From Salvia splendens (lineage: Eukaryota; Streptophyta; Magnoliopsida; Lamiales; Lamiaceae), in contig NC_056033.1 in NCBI RefSeq assembly GCF_004379255.2, positions 23,552,209 to 23,616,208 on the forward strand: DNA of 64,000 nt, given 5' to 3'. The position numbers and the translations under genes are program-made. How positions within the stretch are numbered: position 1 is the first letter of the stretch; every line of letters starts with the position of its first letter. The notes beneath the pieces are model-generated. The model was not told the DNA's origin. It ran no database searches and saw only the letters and a list, made by a program, of their open reading frames with translations. Shown here in pieces: positions 1 through 10,199 of the stretch.

Positions 1-75
1 GCGTCTCGTCGCCGTCTCGTCTCGACGGGACGAGATACGAGCCACCCGCGAGACGCGTTGCGGGTGGCCTAAGTA
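1..75. mobile_element. GC-rich end of a DNA transposon or MITE, cut by the window edge
   Basis: A GC-rich stretch in AT-rich surroundings contains the inverted pair GCCACCCGC / GCGGGTGGC (about 40-69) and repeated CGTCTCGTC-like words. This style matches the GC-rich inner end of the Tourist-like MITE at 4912-5414, but the outer terminus lies outside the window, so the family is not established. Confidence 0.35.
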
Positions 76-350
76 CCAACTTAATATCCTGTACACAAAT
101 TTAGCTGGAATCAACGAACCAACTACTCTTGTCTTGCCGATACTATTATAATTATATGCAGAGTTGATGATTTTGTGTAGAAAAAGTTACATATGATATG
201 GAGTACTAATTAAATCATTGTCATTATTTAATAAACCATCATGTACTATTGATATTAATTAGTACAACAAAATGTAACATGTAAGTGACAAAGATATAAT
301 TTTTCCTATAATAAAAATGAAACAAGTGATATAGTAGTAGTATTATCTTA
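76..350. other. AT-rich sequence without recognised features
   Basis: No credible coding potential, terminal repeat or RNA-like structure was seen. The next exon of the carboxypeptidase fragment (bearing the catalytic Asp region of family S28) would be expected here on the minus strand and is not found. Confidence 0.5.
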
Positions 351-356
351 CATGGC

Positions 357-1031
357 CACCGTAATAAGTTGTAACCCAATGAGGTCTAGGTGATACGCCA
401 AACGATTGTTTGCAGCCTTTGATAAATTCAGCTAAATCATATGGATAAGCTTCAAACATTGTGTCGTTTGCTATCCCAATCGGTATCACCATTTCGCTAC
501 CTTTCTTCAACAACTAAAACAATATTCAGATCACTAATATTATCAATCAATACTATTCAAATCATATATATAGCTAGATAACTACTCCCTCCGTCCCCCA
601 AATATTATCCCACTTTAACCTGACACGAGTTTTAAGAAATATAATGAAAAATGAGTTGAAAAAGTTAGTAGAATGTGAGTCCTAAATTTATATATTAGTT
701 TTATAATAAAATGTGAGTATGAATGACTTAATGGAATACGAGATCCACTACAAAAAATAGTAAAAAAATGAAGTGGGACAAATCTTGTAGGACGGACGGA
801 AATGGAAAAATGGGACAAACTTTCAAGGGACAGAAGGAGTAACTCAGTTGCCATCTCCAGCCGACGTTAGTTTGAGTGTGGCGGGCAGTCATATTATAAC
901 AACTTCTTTTCCCACAAAAATCCTGCCGATAACGTCGCTTCCCTTTGGAGCTCCATCGACCCCTCTACACACCATCGTCACCGGATATTCTGGCGGCGCG
1001 TTGTATTGTGCTGCCTCCGAGTACATGCGCT
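357..1031 (-). pseudogene. Lysosomal Pro-X carboxypeptidase (peptidase S28) gene fragment, two exons, frameshifted
   Basis: Two minus-strand blocks read as consecutive parts of a plant prolyl/Pro-X carboxypeptidase. The upstream block (1031 down to about 848) follows a plausible acceptor (TTACTTAG) and reads RMYSEAAQYNAPPEYPVT, then VCRGVDGAPKGSDVIGRIF. The frame then slips by one base and continues with SCYNMT and VGWRWQ. After an intron of about 340 bases the downstream block (about 510 to 357) reads [20 protein letters not shown], then [20 protein letters not shown]. This order and spacing match the family between the catalytic Ser exon and the Asp/His exons, so no member of the catalytic triad is encoded here. 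A Stowaway MITE lies inside the intron. The frameshift and missing flanking exons point to a pseudogene or a sequencing indel in a partial gene. Family assignment is by remembered motif, not alignment. Confidence 0.72.
585..839. mobile_element. Stowaway-like MITE in the carboxypeptidase intron
   Basis: Termini CTCCCTCCGTCCC and GGGACAGAAGGAG are inverted repeats flanked by TA (583-584 and 840-841), the Tc1/Mariner-type target duplication. Length is 255 bp. Internal text (ATATATTAGTTTTATAATA) is shared with 1165-1378 and with the element at 23056-23305, so this is one MITE family with several copies. Confidence 0.85.
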
Positions 1032-1164
1032 CTAAGTAATTCTTTAACTTCAATACACTCTTCAAACTCCTGAAATTACATCACTTTCTACGGTTTTGAT
1101 CACTACTTAGGTGTATATGTATGCATATTAATGTGTGTGTTAGTTTAATTACGAGCATGTCTTG

Positions 1165-1378
1165 AATCTTCGACTAAGAATGGACAGGCCTCCATCTTTT
1201 GATGCAGTTCTGTCTATTTCATACCATGATTTATATATTAGTTTTATAATAGAATATGAGTGTAAAGAGTTGGTGGAAAGTGGAGACCATTTACCAAAAA
1301 TAAAAAAAAAACAACCTGGACAACTTTTCACGGAAATATCGAAATGGAAAAACTAGACAAACACTTCACGGACGGATG
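1165..1378. mobile_element. Truncated Stowaway-like MITE
   Basis: The right end (CACGGACGGATGGAGTA) and the internal ATATATTAGTTTTATAATA block match the MITE at 585-839. The left terminus is not recognisable, so the copy is probably decayed or truncated. Several short open frames here are only shadows of the MITE. Confidence 0.6.
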
Positions 1379-1390
1379 GAGTAATTTTTT

Positions 1391-2868
1391 ACTAAGATAT
1401 ATACCACACATATTTTCTAATCTTGTGGTTGAGATTCAAACTTAGATTTACTTCATAAAAAAAAGCGCGGGGGGTAAATATGTCATTTCCCTCATTTAAT
1501 TTTTGAATTTCGCCAAATATCACATAAAATGATATATGTTAGGTTTATTGCATAGAATGATAGTTTTTCCGGATAGAATGATAGTCTGAGTTGATAAAAT
1601 GATAATATGTCATTTCCCTCATTTAATTTCTGAATTTTGCCAAATATCACGTAAAATGATAAATGTTAGGTTTATTGCATAGAATGATAGTTTTTCCGGA
1701 TAGAATGATACTCTGAGTTGATAAAATGATACTTTTTGACTGACAGATAAAATGATAAAATGATATATGTTAGGTTTATTGCATAGAATGATAGTTTTGT
1801 CGGATAGAATGATACTCTGAGTTGATAAAATGATACTTTTGACTGACTGATAAAATGATATATGTTAGGTTTATTGCATAGAATGATAGTTTTGCCGGAT
1901 AGAATGATACTTTGAGTTGATAAAATGATACTTTTGACTGACTGATAAAATGATATATGTTAAGTTTATTGCATAGAATGATAGTTTTACCGGATAGAAT
2001 GATACTCTGAGTTGATAAAATGATACTTTTGACTGAATGATAAAATGATATATGTTATGTTTATTGCATAGAATGATAGTTTTGCCGGATAGAAAGATAC
2101 TCTGAGTTGATAAAATGATACTCTTGACTGACTGATAAAATGATAAAATGATATATGTTAGGTTTATTGCATAGAATGATAGTTTTGCCGGATAGAATGA
2201 TACTCTGAGTTGATAAAATGATACTTTTGACTGACTGATAAAATGATAAAATGATATATGTTAGGTTTATTGCATAGAATGATAGTTTTGCCGGATAGAA
2301 TGATACTCTGAGTTGATAAAATGATACTTTTGACTGACTGATAAAATGATAAAATGATATATGTTACGTTTATTGCATAGAATGATAGTTTTGCCGGATA
2401 GAATGATACTCTGAGTTGATAAAATGATACTTTTGACTGACTGATAAAATGATAAAATAATATATGTTAGGTTTATTGCATAGAATGATAGTTTTGCTAG
2501 ATAGAATGATACTCTGAGTTGATAAAATGATACTTTTGACTGATAAAATGATAAAATGATAAAATGATAATTAAATAAGATTTTACGTATTTAAATAAGC
2601 GAAATTTGTATATCATGGAAAATAAGATTTTACGTATAACTGAACCCCATACATACGTGTAACTGAACCTCATACATCTGTATATCATGGGAAATAAGAT
2701 TTTACGTATTTAAATGAGCGAAATTTGGATACGTAAATTTTATCATGAGCGAAATTCAGAAATTAAATAAGCGAAATGACATATTTACCCTCTGCGCCTT
2801 TTTTATGAAGGAAAGCTAAGTTTGAATCTAGACCACGTGATTTTAAAAATGTGTGGTCCAGATTTAGT
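1391..2868. mobile_element. Long-TIR, non-coding DNA element with an internal minisatellite
   Basis: The first ~120 bases and the last ~120 bases are inverted copies of each other at roughly 80% identity. The left arm has ACCACACATATTTTCT, AGATTCAAACTTAG, CTTCATAAAAAA and GGGTAAATATGTCATTTC. The reverse complement of the right arm has ACCACACATTTTTAAA, AGATTCAAACTTAG, CTTCATAAAAAA and GGGTAAATATGTCATTTC in the same order. Nothing inside is coding; the core is the tandem array annotated separately. Long arms with a non-coding core fit a Mutator-like or foldback element. I could not fix the exact ends or a 9 bp target duplication, so superfamily is open. Confidence 0.72.
1540..2570. repeat. Tandem array of ~10 units, 95-105 bp each
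   Basis: The word GCATAGAATGATAG recurs at about 1550, 1676, 1780, 1876, 1972, 2067, 2170, 2272, 2374 and 2477, giving spacings near 126, 104, 95, 96, 95, 103, 102, 102 and 103. Each unit also has GATACTCTGAGTTGAT and CTTTTGACTGACTG. The length steps of about 8 bp come from an extra ATAAAATG block. The first unit is the most diverged. The array lies wholly inside the long-TIR element. Confidence 0.9.
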
Positions 2869-2910
2869 TATAGGGTTATTACGGAAATTTGGATTATCAT
2901 TATAATGCAC

Positions 2911-2912
<2 letters not shown>

Positions 2913-2941
<29 letters not shown>
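2913..2941. repeat. (AT)n microsatellite
   Basis: About 14 AT dinucleotides directly abut GGGAAGTGATCAATG at 2942, the apparent terminus of a Mutator-like element. Confidence 0.9.
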
Positions 2942-2944
<3 letters not shown>

Positions 2945-4720
2945 AAGTGATCAATGTCGAACCAATTTTAAAGACCGAACTAGAGACCAAATCTCATCCA
3001 TCCATTAATCACATCTAATGGTTATTAACAATTACACATTATCTTATTTTTTTATTTAATTAAATTGACACAAGGGTAGATTTGGAAGACCAAAAATGAT
3101 GCAGTTACGTGAATACACTTCTTCCTCCATTCCCAAATCCAATCCACTTCTCTCTCTCTACGTTTCTCTCTCACCGGTCCCCGGCTGGCCGGCTCCAACT
3201 ACCTACCGTGCGGCCTACCCCAACCCACTGCATTGGAGTTGAGGAAGAAGCACCACACAGCGGAGTGGATCTCCGATCTGGTGGAGATGGAGAAGCTCTC
3301 CGACTACACGTGGAACGAGGCATACACAGCAAATCGTCGATGTGATCTGCCGATCTTTTCTCTTGTTAATATCTATTTTCTTATCTCAATCTTCCTCAAA
3401 TCGTGTTGCAATCATCATCTAATCGTGATTCATCTCTGAATAAAAAGCTGGAGATATCTACACAACGAAGCCGGACGTGAAGAATTTCGATTACTTCGTG
3501 AGATTAGAATTCCGATTACTTCTTAAGCTTACCTTCAGAATCTCATGAAAAATTCCGATGTTGATGGATATTTTTTCGAGTTTTTCATGCATGTAGTATA
3601 AACAGATGTATGATGAAGTAACAGTTTGGCTGAATGAAGTAATCCGCAGGTCAAATGAAGTAACGTGAACGTTATTGTGTTGAGATTTATGTAGTCAACG
3701 ACAAGTTCTCGAAGAACTGGACTGTGTCATACTCCACATCTTTTGATTCATATGCATGTAGTTGTAAGATGTTTGGGAGGATTGGGCTTGTATGCAGTCA
3801 CATCTTTTGGGTCTTGAGAAACAAAAATTAATCCCTAACGAGTTATATGGAGGATGTTGGTTGAAGTCTAATTTTTCAAGGCTGTGCATTGTGGGTTTGA
3901 TGATGATATTGAAGCTGGTTGTTTTATTACTTCATTCGGATATTTCTGTTCTTCATTCCCTTACTTCTGTACTTCAGACTTGTAGTTTCTTACTTCATTT
4001 ACATTTTGAATTTGAATTTGTTAAAACTTTTTGCAAGCTTAAAGAGAATAGACTGAAGTGTTTTTATAATGACTTAATTTTTCTTTATTATAATGTTTTT
4101 CTTAGTCTTACTTTGATATATTTTCCATTTGTCATTCACTTATCAATAATCAATAGATCTCAAAAATGAACTAAGATCTCTGAAATGAACTAAATATGGT
4201 ACCCAATGCAGTATTACAGGCTAATACTGAACAACATTTAAGGAGGAAAATCTGATGTTGAGGCTGGTTGTTTTATTTAGTTCAAGTAGTTCTGTTCCAA
4301 ATTTACTTCATTCGGATAATTATGTTCTTCATTCCCTTACTTCTGTACTTCAATCATGTAGTGTCTTACTTCATTTACATTTTGAATTTGAATTTGTTTA
4401 GACTTTTTGCAAGCTTAAAGAGAATAGACAAAATATATAGTAGGAGTAGATTATTAATCTTACTTTATATTTTCCATTTCTCAATAGATCTTTGAAATGA
4501 ACTAAGATTTCTGAAATGAACTAAATCTGTTACCCAATGCAGTATTATAGACTAATAATGAACAACATTAGAAAGTGTGGTACTTTATTTCAAAATGGCT
4601 CATAACAGATGTATGTCGAATACAAAACTTGTGTGTTGTATGGGGATTTTGTGTGGATATATATATTGTTGAAACATTTTGGAGAAGAACAAGGACTAAG
4701 AGAGGGTAATATTGGAATAA
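2942..4720. mobile_element. Probable non-autonomous Mutator-like element or fragment
   Basis: The left edge GGGAAGTGATCAATG after a TA microsatellite resembles, in reverse, the GATCCCC edge beside TG/TA repeats at 60091 that bounds the FAR1-type MULE remnant. The interior has many TGAAGTAAC / TTACTTCA words and a direct duplication (3897-4570). Around 3235-3345 the plus strand reads KHHTAEWISDLVEMEKLSDY, which looks like ordinary protein and may be a captured gene piece, but I do not recognise it. No right terminus was found and the boundary is approximate. Confidence 0.4.
3897..4570. repeat. Direct tandem duplication, two ~330 bp copies
   Basis: 3897-4240 and 4253-4570 share long blocks in the same order: GCTGGTTGTTTTATT, TTACTTCATTCGGATA, TTCATTCCCTTACTTCTGTA, GCAAGCTTAAAGAGAATAGA, TGAAATGAACTAAAT and ACCCAATGCAGTATTA. 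The copies differ by substitutions and short indels. No conserved reading frame spans them. Confidence 0.85.
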
Positions 4721-4911
4721 AACCTTTCTCAATCAGGTAAAATGAGTACAGTAATTAATTACTATTCAACTTTTCACCTGAATGCTTCATACACCGTGGG
4801 ACCACCGACGCCCACAGTTAGTGTTTAATTATTCTTAAACAAAAGATGATTAAGTTTCAATTTTAATTAAAATTATTGATTAATTAGGGCTTTGAGTCAT
4901 ATATCTCTTTA

Positions 4912-5414
4912 GAGCATCTCCAGTGGGCGGATGTCCCACTCGGACATCCACTAGGACATCCCAAAAACACCTCCTGCCACGTCACTAGGACTTTCCATCC
5001 CACTGCCACGTCACTAGGACATCCCCTGCACAATCCGCCCTTCCCATCGCCCTTACCACTAGGACTTCCTGCAATAAAAAAAATCACAATAATGTAATTA
5101 CGTAAAAATGGAATTATAATTTTGACACGGAATACGAGAAAGCAAAATACGGGCAAAAATACATAGTCATAAAACATAAAAAAAAATATAGTTAATTAAC
5201 ACAAGTGGTGCGAATGAAATGAAGTTCAACGAACCGTATATATAGAGTTTAAAAAAAAATTAATTACCACTCCACAATGGCGGACGTCCGCCCGCCCGTC
5301 GCCCGCACGTCCGAGGACACCCGACGTCCTCACGGGACGTCCGTATCCGACCTTCGACGCCACAATGGCGGACGTCCCGGACGTCCGACCGGACGTCCGC
5401 CATTGGAGATGCTC
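4912..5414. mobile_element. Tourist-like (PIF/Harbinger) MITE with TTA target duplication
   Basis: The element begins GAGCATCTCCAGTGGGCGG and its end reversed is GAGCATCTCCAATGGCGGAC. It is flanked by TTA on both sides (4909-4911 and 5415-5417), the PIF/Harbinger signature. The 503 bp body carries many GGACGTCC/GGACATCC words near both ends and no transposase. The minus-strand open frame across the left part is not a gene. Confidence 0.88.
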
Positions 5415-5417
5415 TTA

Positions 5418-5958
5418 TACGCACTATAATTAACACTCATAACTTCACGTACTTGCTATTTGTAGGTCTTGCACCTATTTTTCTCTTTTCTTATTTTTAA
5501 CTTTTTTATTTATATATATTAATTACATTAGTTTGCGAATAAATGAAACATACTTATTTTATTAAAATAACTAAAAATATGAAAATGTTGGAGGGAAATT
5601 GAAGAAGCAGATAGTAGTGATGTGAATGAAGTCGGACGAAAGTGCTTATTTATAGATGAACGCGCAACTAAAATATACATAGCAAAAATCATGCAATAGA
5701 TATGCTTAAACAGGCAGATTTTTTTTTATCAAATTTCCATTTTCATTTATTTTTAGAAGTACTCTGGATATAGTTGTAGCACACTCATTCGGGTGTACAA
5801 TGCACACACACCACAATAATGGGCGAAGGAGTGTGTGTCCTGGAAATTGGCGCGTGTAGTAAAGTGCTTATACATTCTGTGGCGTGTAAACACGACTCAT
5901 AGTGCAGTCAATGGCAGATGGGGGAGTAATTGCGAATATGACTGTAGAATAAATAATA
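5418..5958. other. AT-rich intergenic sequence
   Basis: No credible exon, terminal repeat or RNA gene was seen between the Tourist MITE and the next Stowaway. Confidence 0.5.
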
Positions 5959-5960
5959 TA

Positions 5961-6139
5961 CTCTCTCCGTCCCGCACTACTCGCACTTATTTCCTTTTTG
6001 GGCGTCCCAAGTTACTTGCACTCTTTCCATTTTTAGTAAAAAATTTCACCTACAGCCGTCATTTTTTACTTTCCTATACACTCATTCCTTAATCTCCGTG
6101 CCGAAAAGGAAAGGAGCGAGTAGCCCGGGACGGAGGGAG
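5961..6139. mobile_element. Stowaway MITE, 179 bp
   Basis: Termini CTCTCTCCGTCCCGC and GGGACGGAGGGAG are flanked by TA (5959-5960, 6140-6141). A copy of identical length and near-identical sequence is at 50993-51171. Confidence 0.9.
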
Positions 6140-6206
6140 TACTATAATGATTTATTTATTCATTTTGCGTGTTTCTCGTATACATGCACAACTGACTGTA
6201 GAATTA

Positions 6207-6520
6207 CTTTGAAAATGGAATTTATTATTTAGAAATCTGCGCAGTTGGAATTTGATTCCACGAATAATAAATAAAGTTTCAAACTATAAAAACTCTTTGG
6301 AGAACTAATTTAATTAAAGACATATAGCAGACAAATAATTAAATTGATGGATTAAGATAATCTTAAACGCGAGAAATATTATAAAATAAAATGGACCCAA
6401 GTTATTTGTAATTTGATGATTTAGATGGGAGTGCAATATTATTCTTTAGTGGAACAAAATAATATTCCATTGATAATATATTAAATCATGGGTCATTTGA
6501 TTTAATTAGATATTTAATAT
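6207..6520 (+). repeat. Left LTR remnant of the gag-only Copia element
   Basis: Matches 15490-15800 in long blocks such as CACGAATAATAAATAAAGTT, ATTTAGATGGGAGTGCAATA and GTGGAACAAAATAATATTC. Similarity stops near 6515, where this copy goes on to unrelated sequence while the right copy continues toward the LTR end. Confidence 0.78.
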
Positions 6521-6904
6521 GTGTTGGATCTATGTTTTTCTTGATTTTATTTTCGGATCTATGATATGATGTTCTAGATGGATGATTGAATATTGAGATT
6601 ATTGGATTTAAATCCTAAGATCTACAAAATATTCTATATCTATGATGAACATCATTAGATCTATATATTCTAAGTAATATATACTAGATTATATGTTTGA
6701 ATGATTACATATATGTATGTGTTTAAGTAAATATATGTGTTTTTAATCAAGAAATAAAGTGATTCATGATTGAATACTTGGATCGATGAAAGAATATTAT
6801 GAATCTTGAATTTTATTCAATTTCACAAGAAAATTCTAGATCTAAGAAAGTATTCATAGATCTATAGTTTTATGTTCTTAATATGCTAGAACAATTTAAA
6901 TTGC

Positions 6905-7570
6905 TAAAAGCTTGAAATTTAAATGTGCATATTGGTGTGAACATAAAAGATTGTTACAATTAAGAAACGATGAATTAAGATTTAAGATCGCGGTCAAGCG
7001 AAGCGACCGCGATGAATCGAGTTTATTGAAATCGAAAAACAAAAAAAAATTGGAACTAGGGTTTCGAAAAGCACTAGTTGTACACCCACCGGAAATCGCG
7101 TGGGAGGAGGAGCTGGGGGCGGCGGCTGGCGTTGGTCGTCGTCAGGCGAAGGCTTCAGTCCAGTAGGAGCAACGGCGGGCGGCGGTGCGAGCAGGCGGCA
7201 GAACTGTCAGGGGCGCACCGGATCTGCCTTGATCCGACGCCGTGGGCCTCCGGCGGTTGTTGTAGCGACTGACTGACGTCGAGAAGGCTCCAGGCGGCAG
7301 TGTAGGCGACGGCTCAGCGAGGCGGCGGCGCTGGAGGGGCGTTGGATCTGCCTCAGCGGATCTGGCAGCGTGGGCCTCCAAAGTCGCAGCAGCAGCTGAT
7401 CGTCGCTTGCAGCGGCCACACGCGGCGATTCGCGACGGTGGCTCCAGACACCAGTCGAGGGTGGAACAACGGAGGGCTGCGGCAGTGGCCTAGCGGCTAA
7501 CGGCGGAGGGCTGCGGCTGCGGCCTAGCGGTTGACGGCGCCCGAAACCCTAGCTAGGGCTTGGGCCGCAG
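6905..7570. other. GC-rich block in the retrotransposon interior
   Basis: A sharp GC island in AT-rich DNA with short internal direct repeats: CGTGGGCCTCC (near 7242 and 7370) and CGGAGGGCTGCGGC with GGCCTAGCGG (near 7470 and 7503). A 9 bp perfect hairpin, ATCGCGGTC / GACCGCGAT, lies near 6987-7013. The overlapping open frames on both strands look like GC-driven shadows; none resembles a known protein. Confidence 0.5.
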
Positions 7571-8084
7571 TTTTCGTCGTCTCATTGTTTCGTTTTTCGT
7601 GATTTCGTTTCGTTTCTTGATGCACAAGTAATTTATAATTTTGGTTTAAAATCCTAAACCTAGAATAATAATATAACTTGTGGTAAATTAGAATGAATAA
7701 TTTGTTTAATCAAGATTCTAATTTAAAGAGATTATGTTGCCTTCTTTAAAAATTACCAATTGGAATAATTAGTTCAATAATTGATTTAATTTGTTGATTA
7801 GTTGATTTTGATGGATTCTTTCCATCTAGATAATATCATGATAATTAACATAAGGAAATTCAATATATGATTGATCTAATTTTTGGCATTTCCATAATGG
7901 GATTGATTTTTAAAGAATATTCTCTCTAGTATGCTTCCATGTATTAGTTTAAGGTTTAATTGAAATTGTCTTTATTTTAAATGGTGTGTTATGGAATTAT
8001 TTCCTAGAAATATACCTAAGGAAAATATACGAGTTTTTCAATTGTTCAAAGCCTTAAAATTTCAAAAATTACATGTTTAATAAT

Positions 8085-8500
8085 TGGATGGATTTTAATT
8101 GGAATCCAATTCCTAGTTTAAAATTTGAATTTTATCTTTATTTGATGTAAGGTGAATTTTGTTTCATCTAGACAACGTCAATTGAATTAAAGAAGTGAGA
8201 AATTCATTTGGCATTGACATGCTACTAAAATCCTAAATTATTAAAGTGTGAAATGATTAATTGAATTTTAATTGGAATTCAATTCCTAGTTTAAAATTTA
8301 AATTTTATCTTTAATTTTGATGAAGGTGAATTTGTTTCATCTAGTTAACATCAAATTGATTTAAAGGTATGAGAAATTCATAGAGCATTAATTTTGCTAT
8401 TAAAATCCTTAATTATTTATTTAAGTTGAATTTTTTCTTTAATCTTTGATGAAGGTGAATTTTATTTCATCCAGAGAACATCATTATAAATTAAAGATGT
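8085..8500. repeat. Diverged tandem repeats, ~180 bp unit, 2-3 copies
   Basis: The sequence order TTTTAATTGGAAT(C/T)CAATT, CCTAGTTTAAAATTT, GGTGAATTT, GTTTCATCTAG and GAGAAATTCAT recurs twice, and a third partial copy (from about 8430) keeps TTTGATGAAGGTGAATTTTA and TTTCATCCAG. This is in the non-coding interior of the gag-only element. Confidence 0.7.
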
Positions 8501-9705
8501 AATAAAATTCTTCTTGTTATTTGATTTTATGAAAGATATGAGAATTTTAATTCTCGAATTTAATTGGTGTGTTTTAAATGAATTTAGTTTTGATTGGATA
8601 AATGCGAATTTATATATCCAAGTGGGCATTTTAAATTAAGACTTGGCTAATCTTTTATTATATACACCTAGACATTAATTTTAGGATAATAATAGATTAA
8701 TTCTATCTAAGTAAATCCTAAGTATATTAAAAAGGTAGTTCTAATAATCAAGATACGTTGTTTTAATTGATAATGTATGATTATTTAAGATTAGACTCAA
8801 TGTCTAGATAATCTTGTTTATGTGAAGGTAGAATTATAATTCTATCTATATTAGATGCTTAATTAAATAATAAAGTTTCGTCATTATGGTTATGTGAACC
8901 ACTTGTAAATGTGTTTACATGTCTTAATGATGATTGATGGATATTTAATTTGAGTTATGATTTTATTTGTTAAAATCTAGTTTAACTTGGGCATCACCTA
9001 TGTACTTATTGCATTGCATGCATACATAGTACATGTTTAATTATACTTTGAATGTGGATGTCTGTCTAATCTGCTTAAGTGATAATTAAACTATTAAAAC
9101 TACCAACATGAAAATATGAAGCGATAATTACAACACGTTTGTATACGGCCTCTATAAAATTGATCTAAGTACGAAGTAGTGACCGTCATGTCTTTACGGG
9201 AGGAACATTACCAGTTTGTATGTTTAGATTTCTCTAGATAAAGGTTATTAAAATCGTAAAATTAGTTTTTCAGTAATATCGCGACTGGTCTTTACCGGAG
9301 CAATATTGCTGCGAAATTATAAGGACTGAATTTTAATAATGCTTTGAGGGAGCTATAGGAGGAGGTGCTTGTCCGGTTCGACCTTTCTATAGAGGAGTTC
9401 ACGCACAAGTGATGAATCCTTAGTGCTTAATTTTATGGTTAAAACGCTTTGTTAAAACGCTTTAGCAATGTTAGTCAGCCATGCCATTCTTATGGTCTCT
9501 AGACTATCTGTCGACATTGTGTCCAGTAAAACTAATGAATTTCTTGCATGAATATGACACGGCTTCCTCGTTGAAGAACGTTTGTGCTTGAATTTTGTGG
9601 ATGTAAAATGGATGAGTTGTTTTGTGGTTATTTGCAATTCTATGAAATTTTACATGTTTATATTATTGGTGTTTATTCTCAGCTTGAACGAAAGATGATT
9701 ACTAC

Positions 9706-10194
9706 TTGGAATTATATAACGGATGGAAAAATAGACTTGATGTTGACCTCTTGGTCAATGACTTGAAGTTGGTTCTCAGTGAGGACCATCCTCCTACATT
9801 CCATCTACAAGATGAGGACAAGGAATTGCATGCTCGATGGCATACCGCGGATTGTCATCTCAAGGGGTTTCTGTTGGCCACTACTGTCAATGCCCTTGAG
9901 AAGTTTGACGAACCCAATAGGCAGTTTATTAACAAGCCCAAGTGGTTTGCAGAAGTGTCCTCCAAGGCAAGAGCTGGACTTGTTGTGAAGCATTCAAGGA
10001 GTGAAGTATTGGAAGAGGGCCAAGTCGTGGGCAAGTATGTCCTAGTCATGCATGGCTACTTCCATGAACTTGTCTTGTCGGGGGGGAAAATTGACCTAGA
10101 AACCCGACAGATAATGATCCATGATGGGCTTCTAGATAGCTTTAATGAAGTCAGAGATGAAATTTTGTTTAGCGACAAAACGATTTTAATTTAG
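9706..10194 (+). CDS. Copia-type gag fragment (UBN2-like), 162 aa
   Basis: A plus-strand ORF with the composition and layout of a Copia gag core. It has WKNRLDVDLLVNDLKLVLSE near the N-terminus, then RWHTADCHLKGFLLATTVNA, and a C-terminal part with KYVLVMHGYFHELVLSGGKI, DLETRQIMIHDGLLDSFNEV and DEILFSDKT. The last part matches the usual gag helix series that ends in a short 'LL.KL..A..' tail; after the stop at 10194 the next codons would read ELYNKLVSAQAEMKKRGG, so the stop truncates the domain. No zinc knuckle follows. In a working element gag forms the particle that packages element RNA. Being the only coding part of a ~7 kb element suggests a TR-GAG-like, non-autonomous design. The start codon is uncertain because the upstream frame is open only briefly. 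Confidence 0.68.
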   Translation: MELYNGWKNRLDVDLLVNDLKLVLSEDHPPTFHLQDEDKELHARWHTADCHLKGFLLATTVNALEKFDEPNRQFINKPKWFAEVSSKARAGLVVKHSRSEVLEEGQVVGKYVLVMHGYFHELVLSGGKIDLETRQIMIHDGLLDSFNEVRDEILFSDKTILI

Positions 10195-10199
10195 GAACT

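Noticed and set aside
1540..2570. Regular repeats that could suggest a CRISPR-like array
   Set aside because: Whole ~100 bp units are conserved with no unique spacers, the host is a plant, and the array lies inside a TIR element.
7078..7419. Several overlapping ORFs in the GC island of the gag-only element
   Set aside because: Frames on both strands are open merely because of GC richness; internal direct repeats and lack of motifs argue against coding.
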